A stretch of DNA of 59,309 nt, taken from positions 1 to 59,309 of the forward strand of contig NZ_JAGGOF010000035.1 of assembly GCF_018614775.1 (NCBI RefSeq), given 5' to 3'. Origin of the DNA: Pseudomonas fluorescens (GTDB lineage: Bacteria; Pseudomonadota; Gammaproteobacteria; Pseudomonadales; Pseudomonadaceae). The position numbers were made by a program, and so were the translations under genes. Below the pieces are notes generated by a model. It did not search any database. It saw nothing but the letters and a program-made list of their open reading frames with translations, and was not told the origin of the DNA. This document shows positions 11,155 through 18,823 of this stretch, in pieces (position 1 is the first letter of the stretch; each line of letters opens with the position of its first letter).

Positions 11155-12366
11155 ATGAGTCAGGATTGGGATGCCGGTCGGCTGGACAGCGACCTTGAAG
11201 GCGTAGCGTTCGACACCCTGGCGGTGCGCGCGGGTCAACACCGCACACCGGAAGCCGAACATGGCGATCCGATGTTCTTTACCTCCAGCTACGTGTTCCG
11301 CACGGCGGCCGATGCCGCGGCGCGGTTTGCCGGTGAAGTGCCCGGCAATGTCTACTCGCGCTACACCAACCCGACCGTGCGGGCCTTCGAGGAGCGCATT
11401 GCCGCCCTGGAAGGCGCCGAACAGGCGGTCGCCACCGCCACCGGCATGGCGGCGATCATGGCGGTGGTGATGAGCCTGTGCAGCGCGGGTGATCATGTCT
11501 TGGTGTCGCGCAGCGTCTTCGGCTCGACCATCAGCCTGTTCGAAAAATACTTCAAGCGCTTCGGGGTGGAAGTCGATTACGTGCCCCTGGCGGATCTGTC
11601 CGGTTGGGATGCCGCGATCAAGCCCAACACCAAGCTGTTGTTCGTCGAATCGCCCTCCAACCCATTGGCCGAGCTGGTGGACATTGCCGCGCTGGCGGAA
11701 GTCGCCCACACCAAGGGCGCCATGCTGGTGGTCGACAACTGCTTCTGCACCCCGGCGCTGCAGCAGCCGCTGAAGCTGGGGGCCGACGTGGTCGTGCATT
11801 CGGCGACCAAGTTCATCGACGGCCAGGGCCGTTGCATGGGCGGCGTGGTGGCCGGTCGAGGCGAGCAGATGAAAGAAGTGGTGGGCTTCCTGCGTACCGC
11901 TGGGCCGACCCTCAGTCCGTTCAACGCCTGGATCTTCCTCAAGGGCCTGGAAACCCTGGGCCTGCGCATGAAGGCGCATTGCGCCAACGCCCAGGCCCTG
12001 GCCGAGTGGCTGGAGCAGCAGGACGGTATCGAGAAAGTCCATTACGCCGGCCTCAAGAGTCATCCGCAACACGATCTGGCCCAGCGTCAGCAGCGCGGTT
12101 TCGGTGCGGTGGTGAGCTTCGAGGTCAAAGGGGGCAAGGAGGGCGCCTGGCGCTTCATCGACGCGACCCGGCTGATCTCCATCACCGCCAACCTGGGCGA
12201 CAGCAAAACCACCATCACCCACCCGAGCACCACCTCCCACGGCCGTCTGTCGCCCCAGGCGCGTGAAGCGGCGGGTATTCGTGACAGCCTGATCCGCGTT
12301 GCGGTCGGCCTGGAAGACGTGGCTGATCTGCAAGTTGACCTGGCCCGTGGGTTGGCGGCCTTGTGA
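11155..12366 (+). CDS. metZ: O-succinylhomoserine sulfhydrylase MetZ
   Basis: 403 aa PLP enzyme of the Cys/Met metabolism family; in Pseudomonas MetZ makes homocysteine directly from O-succinylhomoserine and sulfide. YSRYTNP (about 68-73) and the PLP-lysine motif HSATKF (Lys219), followed by DGQGR, are visible, as is the DNCFCTP active-site segment. The ATG at 11155 has a CAGGAG site. The stop overlaps the GTG start of the next gene by 4 bp (GTGA). Confidence 0.95.
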   Translation: MSQDWDAGRLDSDLEGVAFDTLAVRAGQHRTPEAEHGDPMFFTSSYVFRTAADAAARFAGEVPGNVYSRYTNPTVRAFEERIAALEGAEQAVATATGMAAIMAVVMSLCSAGDHVLVSRSVFGSTISLFEKYFKRFGVEVDYVPLADLSGWDAAIKPNTKLLFVESPSNPLAELVDIAALAEVAHTKGAMLVVDNCFCTPALQQPLKLGADVVVHSATKFIDGQGRCMGGVVAGRGEQMKEVVGFLRTAGPTLSPFNAWIFLKGLETLGLRMKAHCANAQALAEWLEQQDGIEKVHYAGLKSHPQHDLAQRQQRGFGAVVSFEVKGGKEGAWRFIDATRLISITANLGDSKTTITHPSTTSHGRLSPQAREAAGIRDSLIRVAVGLEDVADLQVDLARGLAAL

Positions 12367-13136
12367 TCGAATTGGCAACGCCGCCGAGCGGCATCCATGG
12401 CCGGGTTGCATTGGTCACGGGCGCTGCGCGGGGCATTGGCCTTGGCATTGCTGCCTGGCTGATTTGTGAAGGCTGGCAGGTGGTGCTGACCGATCTGGAT
12501 CGCGAGCGCGGTTCCAAGGTCGCGAAGACGCTGGGCGACAACGCCTGGTTCATCGCCATGGACGTGGCGGATGAAGCACAGGTCGCTACCGGTATCGCCG
12601 AGGTGCTCGGTCAGTTCGGGCGGCTAGACGCGCTGGTGTGCAACGCGGCCATCGCCGACCCGCACAACATCACCCTGGAAAGCCTCGACCTGGCCTACTG
12701 GAATCGGGTCCTGGCAGTGAACCTGGGCGGGCCGATGCTGCTGGCCAAGCATTGTGCGCCGTACCTGCGCGCTCACAACGGGGCCATCGTCAATCTGGCC
12801 TCGACCCGCGCCGCGCAGTCGGAGCCAGACACTGAAGCCTACGCGGCGAGCAAGGGCGGCTTGCTGGCCCTGACCCATGCCTTGGCGATCAGCCTGGGGC
12901 CGGAGATCCGCGTGAACGCCGTCAGCCCCGGTTGGATCGACGCGCGTGACCCGTCCCAGCGCCGCGCACAGCCGCTGGCCGATGCCGACCACGCCCAGCA
13001 TCCGGCGGGCAGGGTGGGCACGGTAGAGGACGTGGCGGCGATGGTGGCGTGGCTGTTGTCGCGCAATGCCGGTTTCGTCACGGGCCAGGAGTTCGTCGTG
13101 GACGGCGGCATGACCAAGAAAATGATTTATGCATGA
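12363..13136 (+). CDS. SDR family oxidoreductase
   Basis: 257 aa classical short-chain dehydrogenase: cofactor motif T19-G20-x3-G24-x-G26, NAA motif (about 94-96), catalytic Ser147, Tyr160 and Lys164 in YAASK, and a C-terminal VDGG. The substrate cannot be told. The GTG start overlaps the metZ stop, so it is translationally coupled to metZ, as in other pseudomonads; a direct role in methionine synthesis is not implied. Confidence 0.93.
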   Translation: MIELATPPSGIHGRVALVTGAARGIGLGIAAWLICEGWQVVLTDLDRERGSKVAKTLGDNAWFIAMDVADEAQVATGIAEVLGQFGRLDALVCNAAIADPHNITLESLDLAYWNRVLAVNLGGPMLLAKHCAPYLRAHNGAIVNLASTRAAQSEPDTEAYAASKGGLLALTHALAISLGPEIRVNAVSPGWIDARDPSQRRAQPLADADHAQHPAGRVGTVEDVAAMVAWLLSRNAGFVTGQEFVVDGGMTKKMIYA

Positions 13137-13149
13137 GGAGCAACTGCAA

Positions 13150-13215
13150 GTGGCGAGCGATTTCGCGGTGTTGGCGTTTCTGCTTGCAGCTTGAAGCTTG
13201 CCGCTCGAAGCTGTT
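13150..13215. repeat. Degenerate CTTGCAGCTTG-type repeat
   Basis: An inverted, degenerate set of TGCAAG / CTTGCAGCTTGAAGCTTG units between the SDR gene and the tRNA promoter. Pseudomonads carry dispersed repeats of this style. No gene is seen in 13137-13289. Confidence 0.4.
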
Positions 13216-13239
13216 TTTGAAAAAAACTCAACCCCGCTA

Positions 13240-13268
13240 TTGACTTAGCTTCGGTACCTGCGTAAATT
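13240..13268 (+). promoter_or_regulatory. Promoter of the tRNA-Val/tRNA-Asp cluster
   Basis: TTGACT (13240-13245), 17-bp spacer, TAAATT (13263-13268); transcription would start about 15 bp before the mature tRNA-Val. Confidence 0.65.
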
Positions 13269-13289
13269 TCGCGGCCTCAACGAAGCAAA

Positions 13290-13365
13290 GGGTGATTAGC
13301 TCAGCTGGGAGAGCGTCTGCCTTACAAGCAGAATGTCGGCGGTTCGATCCCGTCATCACCCACCA
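13290..13365 (+). tRNA. tRNA-Val(TAC)
   Basis: 76 nt with encoded CCA. Acceptor stem GGGTGAT/ATCACCC, anticodon loop CTTACAA giving anticodon TAC, and an intact TTCGATC T-loop. Confidence 0.97.
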
Positions 13366-13422
13366 TGTTTTACGAGAGTTTTGCGAAAGCAAGACGGAAG
13401 CTGCCAAAGCTTCCACCGACGC

Positions 13423-13499
13423 GCAGCGGTAGTTCAGTCGGTTAGAATACCGGCCTGTCACGCCGGGGGTCGCGGGTTCGAGTCCCGTCCGCTGCGCCA
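13423..13499 (+). tRNA. tRNA-Asp(GTC), copy 1
   Basis: 77 nt with encoded CCA. Acceptor stem GCAGCGG/CCGCTGC, anticodon loop CTGTCAC giving GTC. It is identical to the copy 165 bp downstream. Confidence 0.97.
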
Positions 13500-13587
13500 T
13501 ATTTTCCGAAGTAGGCTTGCCTGGTTCGAGATCAAGACCGAAGGTCCTGGTCAGACGAGTTAAATGGACGCAAGTCCACAGCGATAC

Positions 13588-13664
13588 GCAGCGGTAGTTC
13601 AGTCGGTTAGAATACCGGCCTGTCACGCCGGGGGTCGCGGGTTCGAGTCCCGTCCGCTGCGCCA
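13588..13664 (+). tRNA. tRNA-Asp(GTC), copy 2
   Basis: 77 nt, identical to copy 1, in the same transcription unit; an intrinsic terminator follows 76 bp later. Confidence 0.97.
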
Positions 13665-13740
13665 TATCTGCTTCGAGGCCCACTGAACGCCTTGAAGCCA
13701 AGAAGAAAGCCGCAAAGCTTCTTCCCATCGATAGCAAAGA

Positions 13741-13766
13741 CCCTGGTCGAAAGACCGGGGTTTTTT
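13741..13766 (+). terminator. Terminator of the tRNA cluster
   Basis: Stem CCCTGGTC/GACCGGGG with a GAAA tetraloop followed by six T. Confidence 0.9.
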
Positions 13767-13861
13767 GTTTATGCGGTTTGGGTTTTTTGCCTGCGTGCCT
13801 GATCGGCTCAGGCCTGTTCTGATATCTGAAGTGAGTCCATGGCGAGGGCGCTTGGCTCCCG

Positions 13862-13882
13862 CTGGGCTGCCGAGCAGCCCAG
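13862..13882. terminator. Stem-loop after the PuuB-like gene
   Basis: Perfect 9-bp stem CTGGGCTGC/GCAGCCCAG with a 3-nt loop, 34 bp beyond the stop of the leftward oxidoreductase. There is no T tract on that strand, so the terminator role is tentative. Confidence 0.5.
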
Positions 13883-13915
13883 TCCTGTATCCGACGAAGT
13901 GCTTAGGCGCGAGCC

Positions 13916-15199
13916 TCAGAACCCAAGCCTGTCCCGCAACCCGTAATACCAGGCACCCAACGCCGCGAACGGCGTGCGCAACAACTGCCCGCCCGGGAAA
14001 GGGTAGTGGGGCAGATCGGCAAACGCATCGAAGCGCTCCGCCTGGCCGCGCAGCGCCTCGGCCAGGACCTTGCCCGCGAGGTGCGTGTACGTCACACCAT
14101 GGCCGCTGCAGCCCTGGGAATAATAGATGTTATCCCCCAGGCGTCCGACCTGCGGAAGACGCGACAGCGTCAGCAGGAAGTTTCCGGTCCAGGCGTAATC
14201 AATCTTCACATCCTTGAGCTGCGGGAACGCCTTGAGCATCTTCGGACGAATGATCGCTTCGATGTTCGCCGGATCCCGCGCTCCGTACACCACGCCACCG
14301 CCAAAGATCAGGCGCTTGTCGCCGGTCAGGCGGTAGTAATCGAGCAGATAGTTACAGTCTTCGACGCAGTAATCCTGCGGCAACAAGCGGCGAGCCAACT
14401 CGTCTCCCAGCGGCTCGGTGGCAATAACCTGCGTGCCGCAAGGCATGGATTTGGCCGCCAGCTCCGGCACCAGGTTGCCCAGATAGGCGTTGCCGGCCAC
14501 GATGATGAACTTGGCCCTGACCTTGCCCTGTGGCGTATGCACAACCGGGCTGGCACCGCGCTCGATGCGCACCGCCGGCGATTGTTCGTAGATCAGCCCG
14601 CCAAGCGAGTCGACGGCCGCCGCTTCGCCCAAGGCCAGGTTGAGCGGATGAATATGCCCGCCGCTCATGTCCAGCATGCCGCCCACATACTCCTCGCAAG
14701 CCACCACCTCGCGAATTCGACGCTGATCCAGCAGCTCCAGCTGAGTGTGCCCAAAACGCTCCCATAAGCGCTTCTGCGACTCCAGATGGCCCATCTGCTT
14801 GGCGGTCAGCGCGGCGAACACGCCACCGTCCTTCAGATCGCATTGAATCTGATACTTCGCCACGCGCTCCCGAATGATCCGCCCACCCTCGAACGCCATA
14901 TGGCCCAGCAGCTGCGCCTGCTGAGGGCCAACACTGCGCTCGATCACATCAATGTCACGACTGTAGCTGTTGACGATCTGCCCCCCGTTGCGACCCGAAG
15001 CACCAAAGCCCACCTTCGCCGCTTCCAGGACCGTAACCTTGAACCCGTTCTCCAGCAAAAACAGGGCAGAAGACAGGCCGGTATAGCCCGCACCGATCAC
15101 ACACACATCGGTCTCGACCTCCGCCTGCAGGGCAGGGCGCGATGGAGCCGGGTTGGCCGACGCGGCGTAATAGGACGCTGGGTAGGATGTGTTCGTCAT
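13916..15199 (-). CDS. FAD-dependent amine oxidase, gamma-glutamylputrescine oxidase-like
   Basis: 427 aa DAO-family flavoprotein. Near the N-terminus is the FAD-binding GAGYTG motif (residues 36-41) followed by a Glu ending the second strand (VTVLEA); GASGRNGGQI is the second conserved FAD contact, and the C-terminal GCSGHGV closes the fold. It resembles PuuB/PauB enzymes, which oxidise gamma-glutamylputrescine in polyamine catabolism, but no other puu genes are in view, so the substrate is inferred. An AGAGG site precedes the ATG. It points away from tRNA-Val(GAC). Confidence 0.85.
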   Translation of the reverse strand: MTNTSYPASYYAASANPAPSRPALQAEVETDVCVIGAGYTGLSSALFLLENGFKVTVLEAAKVGFGASGRNGGQIVNSYSRDIDVIERSVGPQQAQLLGHMAFEGGRIIRERVAKYQIQCDLKDGGVFAALTAKQMGHLESQKRLWERFGHTQLELLDQRRIREVVACEEYVGGMLDMSGGHIHPLNLALGEAAAVDSLGGLIYEQSPAVRIERGASPVVHTPQGKVRAKFIIVAGNAYLGNLVPELAAKSMPCGTQVIATEPLGDELARRLLPQDYCVEDCNYLLDYYRLTGDKRLIFGGGVVYGARDPANIEAIIRPKMLKAFPQLKDVKIDYAWTGNFLLTLSRLPQVGRLGDNIYYSQGCSGHGVTYTHLAGKVLAEALRGQAERFDAFADLPHYPFPGGQLLRTPFAALGAWYYGLRDRLGF

Positions 15200-15341
15200 T
15201 CTGCAACCTCTGTTTTATATTTTTTACGAATGCGCGGATCCTACCCGAGATAAAAATCGGCCGCCAGCCACCGCGAATGCTTCGTCCCATTGGCGAAATT
15301 AAATATTTTGCATATTCATAGGGTTAGGTGAAAAAAAGGTG

Positions 15342-15369
15342 TTGACACCCCTTCGGAATTCCGTAGAAT
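15342..15369 (+). promoter_or_regulatory. Promoter of tRNA-Val(GAC)
   Basis: Consensus -35 TTGACA (15342-15347), 16-bp spacer, -10 TAGAAT (15364-15369), then a GC-rich discriminator (GCCGCC) typical of stringently controlled stable RNA promoters. Confidence 0.85.
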
Positions 15370-15382
15370 GCCGCCTCACAGC

Positions 15383-15459
15383 AGGCACGTAGCTCAGTTG
15401 GTTAGAGCACCACCTTGACATGGTGGGGGTCGTTGGTTCGAGTCCAATCGCGCCTACCA
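15383..15459 (+). tRNA. tRNA-Val(GAC), prophage integration target
   Basis: 77 nt with CCA; anticodon loop TTGACAT gives GAC. Bases from 15411 to the 3' end lie within the attL core, so the 3' half is phage-borne. The acceptor stem AGGCACG/CGCGCCT has an A5-C68 mismatch, and the attR copy carries the same C. Confidence 0.95.
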
Positions 15460-15487
15460 AACAAAATCCGCTCTGCTGGGCGGTCTA
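15411..15487 (+). repeat. attL core (77-bp direct repeat)
   Basis: 77 bp identical to 59174-59250. It begins in the anticodon stem of tRNA-Val(GAC) and continues 28 bp past CCA. The flanking bases differ on both sides, so the core boundary is exact. Confidence 0.95.
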
Positions 15488-15489
15488 GA

Positions 15490-15518
15490 GGGGTTACCGG
15501 AAACGGTAACCCCTTTTT
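15490..15518 (+). terminator. Phage-supplied terminator for tRNA-Val
   Basis: Perfect 10-bp stem GGGGTTACCG/CGGTAACCCC, GAAA loop and five T, just outside the att core on the phage side. The original host terminator lies past attR at 59251. Confidence 0.92.
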
Positions 15519-15529
15519 GCTTCCTGCCA

Positions 15530-15562
15530 TTTGCAAAACTTTTGCAAAACTTTTGCAAAACC
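15530..15562 (+). repeat. Three tandem 11-bp repeats, putative integrase arm sites
   Basis: TTTGCAAAACT occurs three times head to tail (15530, 15541, 15552; the last ends in CC) between the attL core and the integrase stop. Their place and spacing fit arm-type sites bound by the N-terminal domain of the integrase. Confidence 0.65.
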
Positions 15563-15568
15563 CCCAAC

Positions 15569-16705
15569 TCAGAACGCCAATTCGGCGCCCACCTCGACGT
15601 ATTTAATCGTCTTGTCTCCATGCCCCTCCTGATAGTGCTTGGTCATCTTCTCGTCCGCGTGTCCCATCAAGGCCTGGATGTATTCCATTGGGAAATTCTG
15701 CTGCTCATAAAGCCAGGCACCCAAAGCGCGGATCTCGTGAAAAGTGGGGCGCTCACCGGCCGGGACATGATCGTAGGCTTGGGCTGCATCCCGAGCCTTG
15801 CTGAACTCCTTGGTTAGATAATCCGGTGTCACCGACGTCCAGTGGTCTTTGGCGTCGATTTGCTCCCTGCGCCTGGCCTTCGGCTTGTAGTGGATCAGAT
15901 ACGGCGTCGCGATCGGGGAGCGAAGGCACTCACCTACTACCTCCCGCAGCGCAGCTCCCATGGTTATTTTCAGGTGCACCGGGTTGTCGTAGCCCTGGGT
16001 TTTCCCTGGCGATACGGTCAGCGTGTTCTTGTCCATATCTGCAGCGGACTTCAGCCAGGTCACGATATCCTCTCGGCGCTGGAGGCTGGTCAGGGCCAGG
16101 CGGATGGCTCGCTTCAGCCACGGTGGCGTGGTGACGGCATCGATGATGAGCTTCAGCCCCTCGACTGTGTGCCGCTGGCGCTTCTTCTCCGCTTCCTTTT
16201 TCACAAGGGTCAGCTCGGCGTTATTACGTTCGGCCAGGCCCTTGGCCACGGCGAAGGAGAATATCTGCACCCATAGCCCCCGGTGCTTGGTGTAGGCGTT
16301 GTTGCTGAACTGGTCCAGGTATTCAGCCATGGCGAGCACATCCATCTGCCCAATCAGCCGGTCACCAAGATCCTGCCGATATCGCTCAAGCTTGAACTTG
16401 ATCTCTTCCAGGGTTCGCACCGCGTAGCCTTTGTCCGCGACCCATTCATCATGGAAGCGCTGAAGTAGATTGCTCACTGTCGGCAGGCGATCTCCGGTTA
16501 GCAGAGTGAGCAGGGCACCGTCGTCGACGACCAGCGCGGCGAGTTTGAGATTGGCGGCCCGGGCCAGTTTGATTGCCTCCTCAAGAGGGCGGTTGATGCT
16601 GGTCATCAATCCTGTGATCGGGTTGCGGTACCGCCAATATTTCCCGTTGGGGTAGAGATTTGGCGGCAGCTTCCTATTTTTGAGCGTGCGCGGCCGAGCA
16701 GCCAT
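15569..16705 (-). CDS. int: Tyrosine site-specific integrase
   Basis: 378 aa. An N-terminal arm-binding region (YPNGKYWRYRNP) is followed by a core-binding SAM-like domain (about 75-165) and the catalytic domain. Visible catalytic residues are Arg210 (LTSLQR), Lys235, His323 and Arg326 in HEIR, His349 in MGHAD and Tyr358 in KHY. All are present, so it should be active. It reads toward tRNA-Val, stopping about 80 bp from the core. Its ATG overlaps the stop of the upstream excisionase-like gene (TGATG), so both are made from one message. Confidence 0.95.
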   Translation of the reverse strand: MAARPRTLKNRKLPPNLYPNGKYWRYRNPITGLMTSINRPLEEAIKLARAANLKLAALVVDDGALLTLLTGDRLPTVSNLLQRFHDEWVADKGYAVRTLEEIKFKLERYRQDLGDRLIGQMDVLAMAEYLDQFSNNAYTKHRGLWVQIFSFAVAKGLAERNNAELTLVKKEAEKKRQRHTVEGLKLIIDAVTTPPWLKRAIRLALTSLQRREDIVTWLKSAADMDKNTLTVSPGKTQGYDNPVHLKITMGAALREVVGECLRSPIATPYLIHYKPKARRREQIDAKDHWTSVTPDYLTKEFSKARDAAQAYDHVPAGERPTFHEIRALGAWLYEQQNFPMEYIQALMGHADEKMTKHYQEGHGDKTIKYVEVGAELAF

Positions 16706-16938
16706 CAGCCAATCTCCATCATCTGAGCCAGGAGAGGGTCATTTGAACCCATCACCGCCGCCTGGATGTCCACGAAATACATCCCGCCCTTTACCTCTCC
16801 AACCACTTCGCCTTCCTCAATCCATTTTTTCAGTTGCTGCACGCTGGGCTTGCCGCCGGCGTACCTCAACTTCCTGTACTCGCTCACCTCCATGAGGCGC
16901 GGGAGCTTTACCGTAATTTGGGCAATGACTTTCGCCAT
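16705..16938 (-). CDS. Excisionase-like small DNA-binding protein
   Basis: 77 aa. The middle part (PSVQQLKKWIEEGEVVG) followed by a short beta segment (GMYFVD) looks like the winged-helix of phage Xis/MerR-like proteins. It is directly upstream of int with a TGATG overlap, the usual xis-int order. Inference: recombination directionality factor. The identification rests on pattern and position only. Confidence 0.65.
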   Translation of the reverse strand: MAKVIAQITVKLPRLMEVSEYRKLRYAGGKPSVQQLKKWIEEGEVVGEVKGGMYFVDIQAAVMGSNDPLLAQMMEIG

Positions 16939-17017
16939 GATGATGCTCCGGGCCGTGCTCGGCTCTATCTTCGTATTTGTCTTGCGACACGTTTCGGTAT
17001 TCGCGATTTGTGTCGCG

Positions 17018-17347
17018 TCACGGCCTATTCATCACGCGAAGCGGGAACGCCTCGCCTTCCCATTTGCCTGGCTGACCGCGTATATCGCCGTACTGTCCGT
17101 AGCGATGAGGCTTCTTGCTCGAGAACAGTTTCTCGCATGCCTCAAATCGGGCCCGATCGACATCAAGTGCGATCAGTTGCTGGCCCGCCATCGAGCCGAC
17201 CTGTATCCACCCTAATTTGTCCCGCCCGTAGTTATCGGTCTTGAATAGCCGGTACCGGTTCCTATGTCCGGTACCTGGTGAAGAGGACTCAGTGTTCAGG
17301 TAAAACGATGTGGCACCTAGGCGGACGCGCAAAGCGGTTTTAGCCAT
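17018..17347 (-). CDS. Hypothetical phage protein
   Basis: 109 aa, basic, no recognised domain. Conserved-looking segments are GRDKLGWIQVG and ARFEACEKLF. It is part of the leftward operon that ends in xis-int; its start overlaps the end of the next upstream gene by 8 bp. Confidence 0.7.
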   Translation of the reverse strand: MAKTALRVRLGATSFYLNTESSSPGTGHRNRYRLFKTDNYGRDKLGWIQVGSMAGQQLIALDVDRARFEACEKLFSSKKPHRYGQYGDIRGQPGKWEGEAFPLRVMNRP

Positions 17348-17540
17348 CGCTGCGCCCCTCAGATTCAGCGACCATGCGCAACATGAGGTTGATGCCGCAG
17401 GCCTGGGCCAACTGCGTCAGTTCACTGACCGTGGTGCTGGGCTCTTGCATGGCCTGGCCGAATCGAACTAGGCGGGAGCCGAGCTGGTTGAATTCGTTCT
17501 GAAGAGCAGTCCGGCTGCCACCGGGCTTTGTGGCTGTCAT
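17340..17540 (-). CDS. Hypothetical phage protein
   Basis: 66 aa, probably helical (ELTQLAQACGINLMLRM), no recognised domain. Its ATG overlaps the previous stop by 4 bp (ATGA) in the leftward operon. Confidence 0.65.
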   Translation of the reverse strand: MTATKPGGSRTALQNEFNQLGSRLVRFGQAMQEPSTTVSELTQLAQACGINLMLRMVAESEGRSDG

Positions 17541-17716
17541 GGTTGCACCGCCATTTTTTCTACGAAGGATTCGACAGGGATGGCCTTGTTAGGTAGATCG
17601 CGAGAATCCGTGTTGGGGTTGTTCCTTTCCCGGACTGGAGAGGCCCGCTCAAGTGCATCGGCTAGGGCATCCAGCATCAGTTCCTGTCGTCGATTGCTGT
17701 CGAGGTATTGCTTCAT
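17537..17716 (-). CDS. Hypothetical small phage protein
   Basis: 59 aa from the ATG at 17716 (start MKQYLDSNRR). A longer frame to 17794 exists but would overlap the upstream membrane protein heavily. The ATG overlaps the upstream stop by 4 bp (ATGA). N-terminal half helical; no recognised domain. Confidence 0.6.
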   Translation of the reverse strand: MKQYLDSNRRQELMLDALADALERASPVRERNNPNTDSRDLPNKAIPVESFVEKMAVQP

Positions 17717-17955
17717 GGTTGCTTCTCCGTGGTCTTGGCTGAGTGCCATTTGTTGATGATGTGGACGACGATGCAGGTGGTGCAGATAAGCCACAGGGCC
17801 GAACCTGCGAACCCGACGAGGACCGCACCGGTGGATGGGCTGCTGACCATTTCCGGCGCAGCAAAGCCAAACCAGGCGACCGTAAGCGCGACGTAGACGA
17901 ACATGAACAGCAGGACCTCAAGCAACCACGTTGCCGACAAGCGTTTTTGAATCAT
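17713..17955 (-). CDS. Small two-helix membrane protein
   Basis: 80 aa from ATG 17955 (or 87 aa from 17976). Two hydrophobic helices (LLEVLLFMFVYVALTVAWFGF and VLVGFAGSALWLICTTCIVV) are joined by a short loop. It is the first gene of the leftward int operon. No family recognised; small membrane proteins here may be superinfection-exclusion factors, but that is only a guess. Confidence 0.65.
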   Translation of the reverse strand: MIQKRLSATWLLEVLLFMFVYVALTVAWFGFAAPEMVSSPSTGAVLVGFAGSALWLICTTCIVVHIINKWHSAKTTEKQP

Positions 17956-17976
17956 GGCTTTCTCCAGGGCGAACAA

Positions 17977-18361
17977 AGGCCCGCCGCGTTGATGGCTTTC
18001 GCAAAAAATAGTGAGTGCTCTTGATTCGCAATGAGGTGGCGAAGGAGTGGCTGTAAATTAGCAATAGCTAAATAAATTAGCAAACTGTTTTGATTATTTC
18101 CGGTTCGCTAATTTTCTAGGGCTTGACTCGTAGTGGCGAAATAATGGTGGTAGATTTGCCAGCGTGCGTTGAGTGCCGAGCTCGCTTCAACCACGTCGAG
18201 CCCGGCCAAGGACTACAACTTCCAGCAGAGGATGAGCATAGGCATCCTAGGCCACGTCTTCTGGTGGGGCGTGTGCGCAAGATAAGCAGGCTTCGCTACC
18301 TGCGAACCGTTTCAAGCTGCTACGTAGCGCCACAAAGTTCACGGAATGAAATCCACCGCCA
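17977..18361. other. 385-bp divergent control region
   Basis: No supported gene. It separates the leftward int operon from the rightward accessory genes and holds the TTAGCAA-type sites at 18058-18112 in an AT-rich stretch. Confidence 0.6.
18058..18112. promoter_or_regulatory. TTAGCAA operator-like repeats upstream of the int operon
   Basis: TTAGCAAT (18058), TTAGCAAAC (18077) and an inverted TTCGCTAA (18105-18112). The same words occur between the cI and cro genes at 28383-28430, which suggests one repressor binds both places. Confidence 0.6.
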
Positions 18362-18823
18362 ATGCAAAAGCCTGATTTCCCTGCGCTACTACCACCTGGC
18401 ATGCATGCCAAATCCCTGCAGGAAATTTACGACCTTGCCGTTGCCCCATTTCCGGATGATGCGCGCAGATCGGATCTATTTCGGAAGCTCTCAGTTTGGA
18501 GCGAGGCTCTTGTAGCTGCAGGCGTGACGGGGACTATTTGGATCGACGGGTCATTTCTTACCGCCAAGCCAAACCCTGGCGACATCGATTGCGTGATATG
18601 GAGCCCGAATTGGCGTAACCCGGCAGCAGCATCGACCGATGCACAGCAGCAAGTAGCGAGGTTGCTCGACCACGCTACGGCCGAGGCGATTTATGACCTA
18701 GACTTGTATCTCGAAACACCTGCTGCTGATCAGGTTTTCCATCGGGAAGCTTACTGGCGAGGTATCCTAGGGTCTTGTCATGATCGAGTAACGGCGAAGG
18801 GATTCGCGGAGGTCACAATATGA
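18362..18823 (+). CDS. DUF6932-type nucleotidyltransferase-fold protein
   Basis: 153 aa. The N-terminus (FPALLPPGMH) and the core WIDGSF...PNPGDID match the DUF6932 pattern as I know it: a minimal polymerase-beta-like nucleotidyltransferase with GS (63-64) and DxD (Asp74, Asp76). No HEPN domain is in this protein. The LLPPG motif supports the start at 18362 over ATG 18401. It overlaps the next gene by 4 bp (ATGA), so the two are coupled. Inference: enzyme half of a two-gene module carried by the prophage; toxin or defence roles are possible by analogy with MNT-type systems but unproven. Confidence 0.75.
   Translation: MQKPDFPALLPPGMHAKSLQEIYDLAVAPFPDDARRSDLFRKLSVWSEALVAAGVTGTIWIDGSFLTAKPNPGDIDCVIWSPNWRNPAAASTDAQQQVARLLDHATAEAIYDLDLYLETPAADQVFHREAYWRGILGSCHDRVTAKGFAEVTI

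Noticed and set aside
18123..18515. Plus-strand frame of 130 aa before the DUF6932 gene
   Set aside because: It overlaps the NTase gene in another frame, is Arg/Cys-rich without a domain, and crosses the control region.
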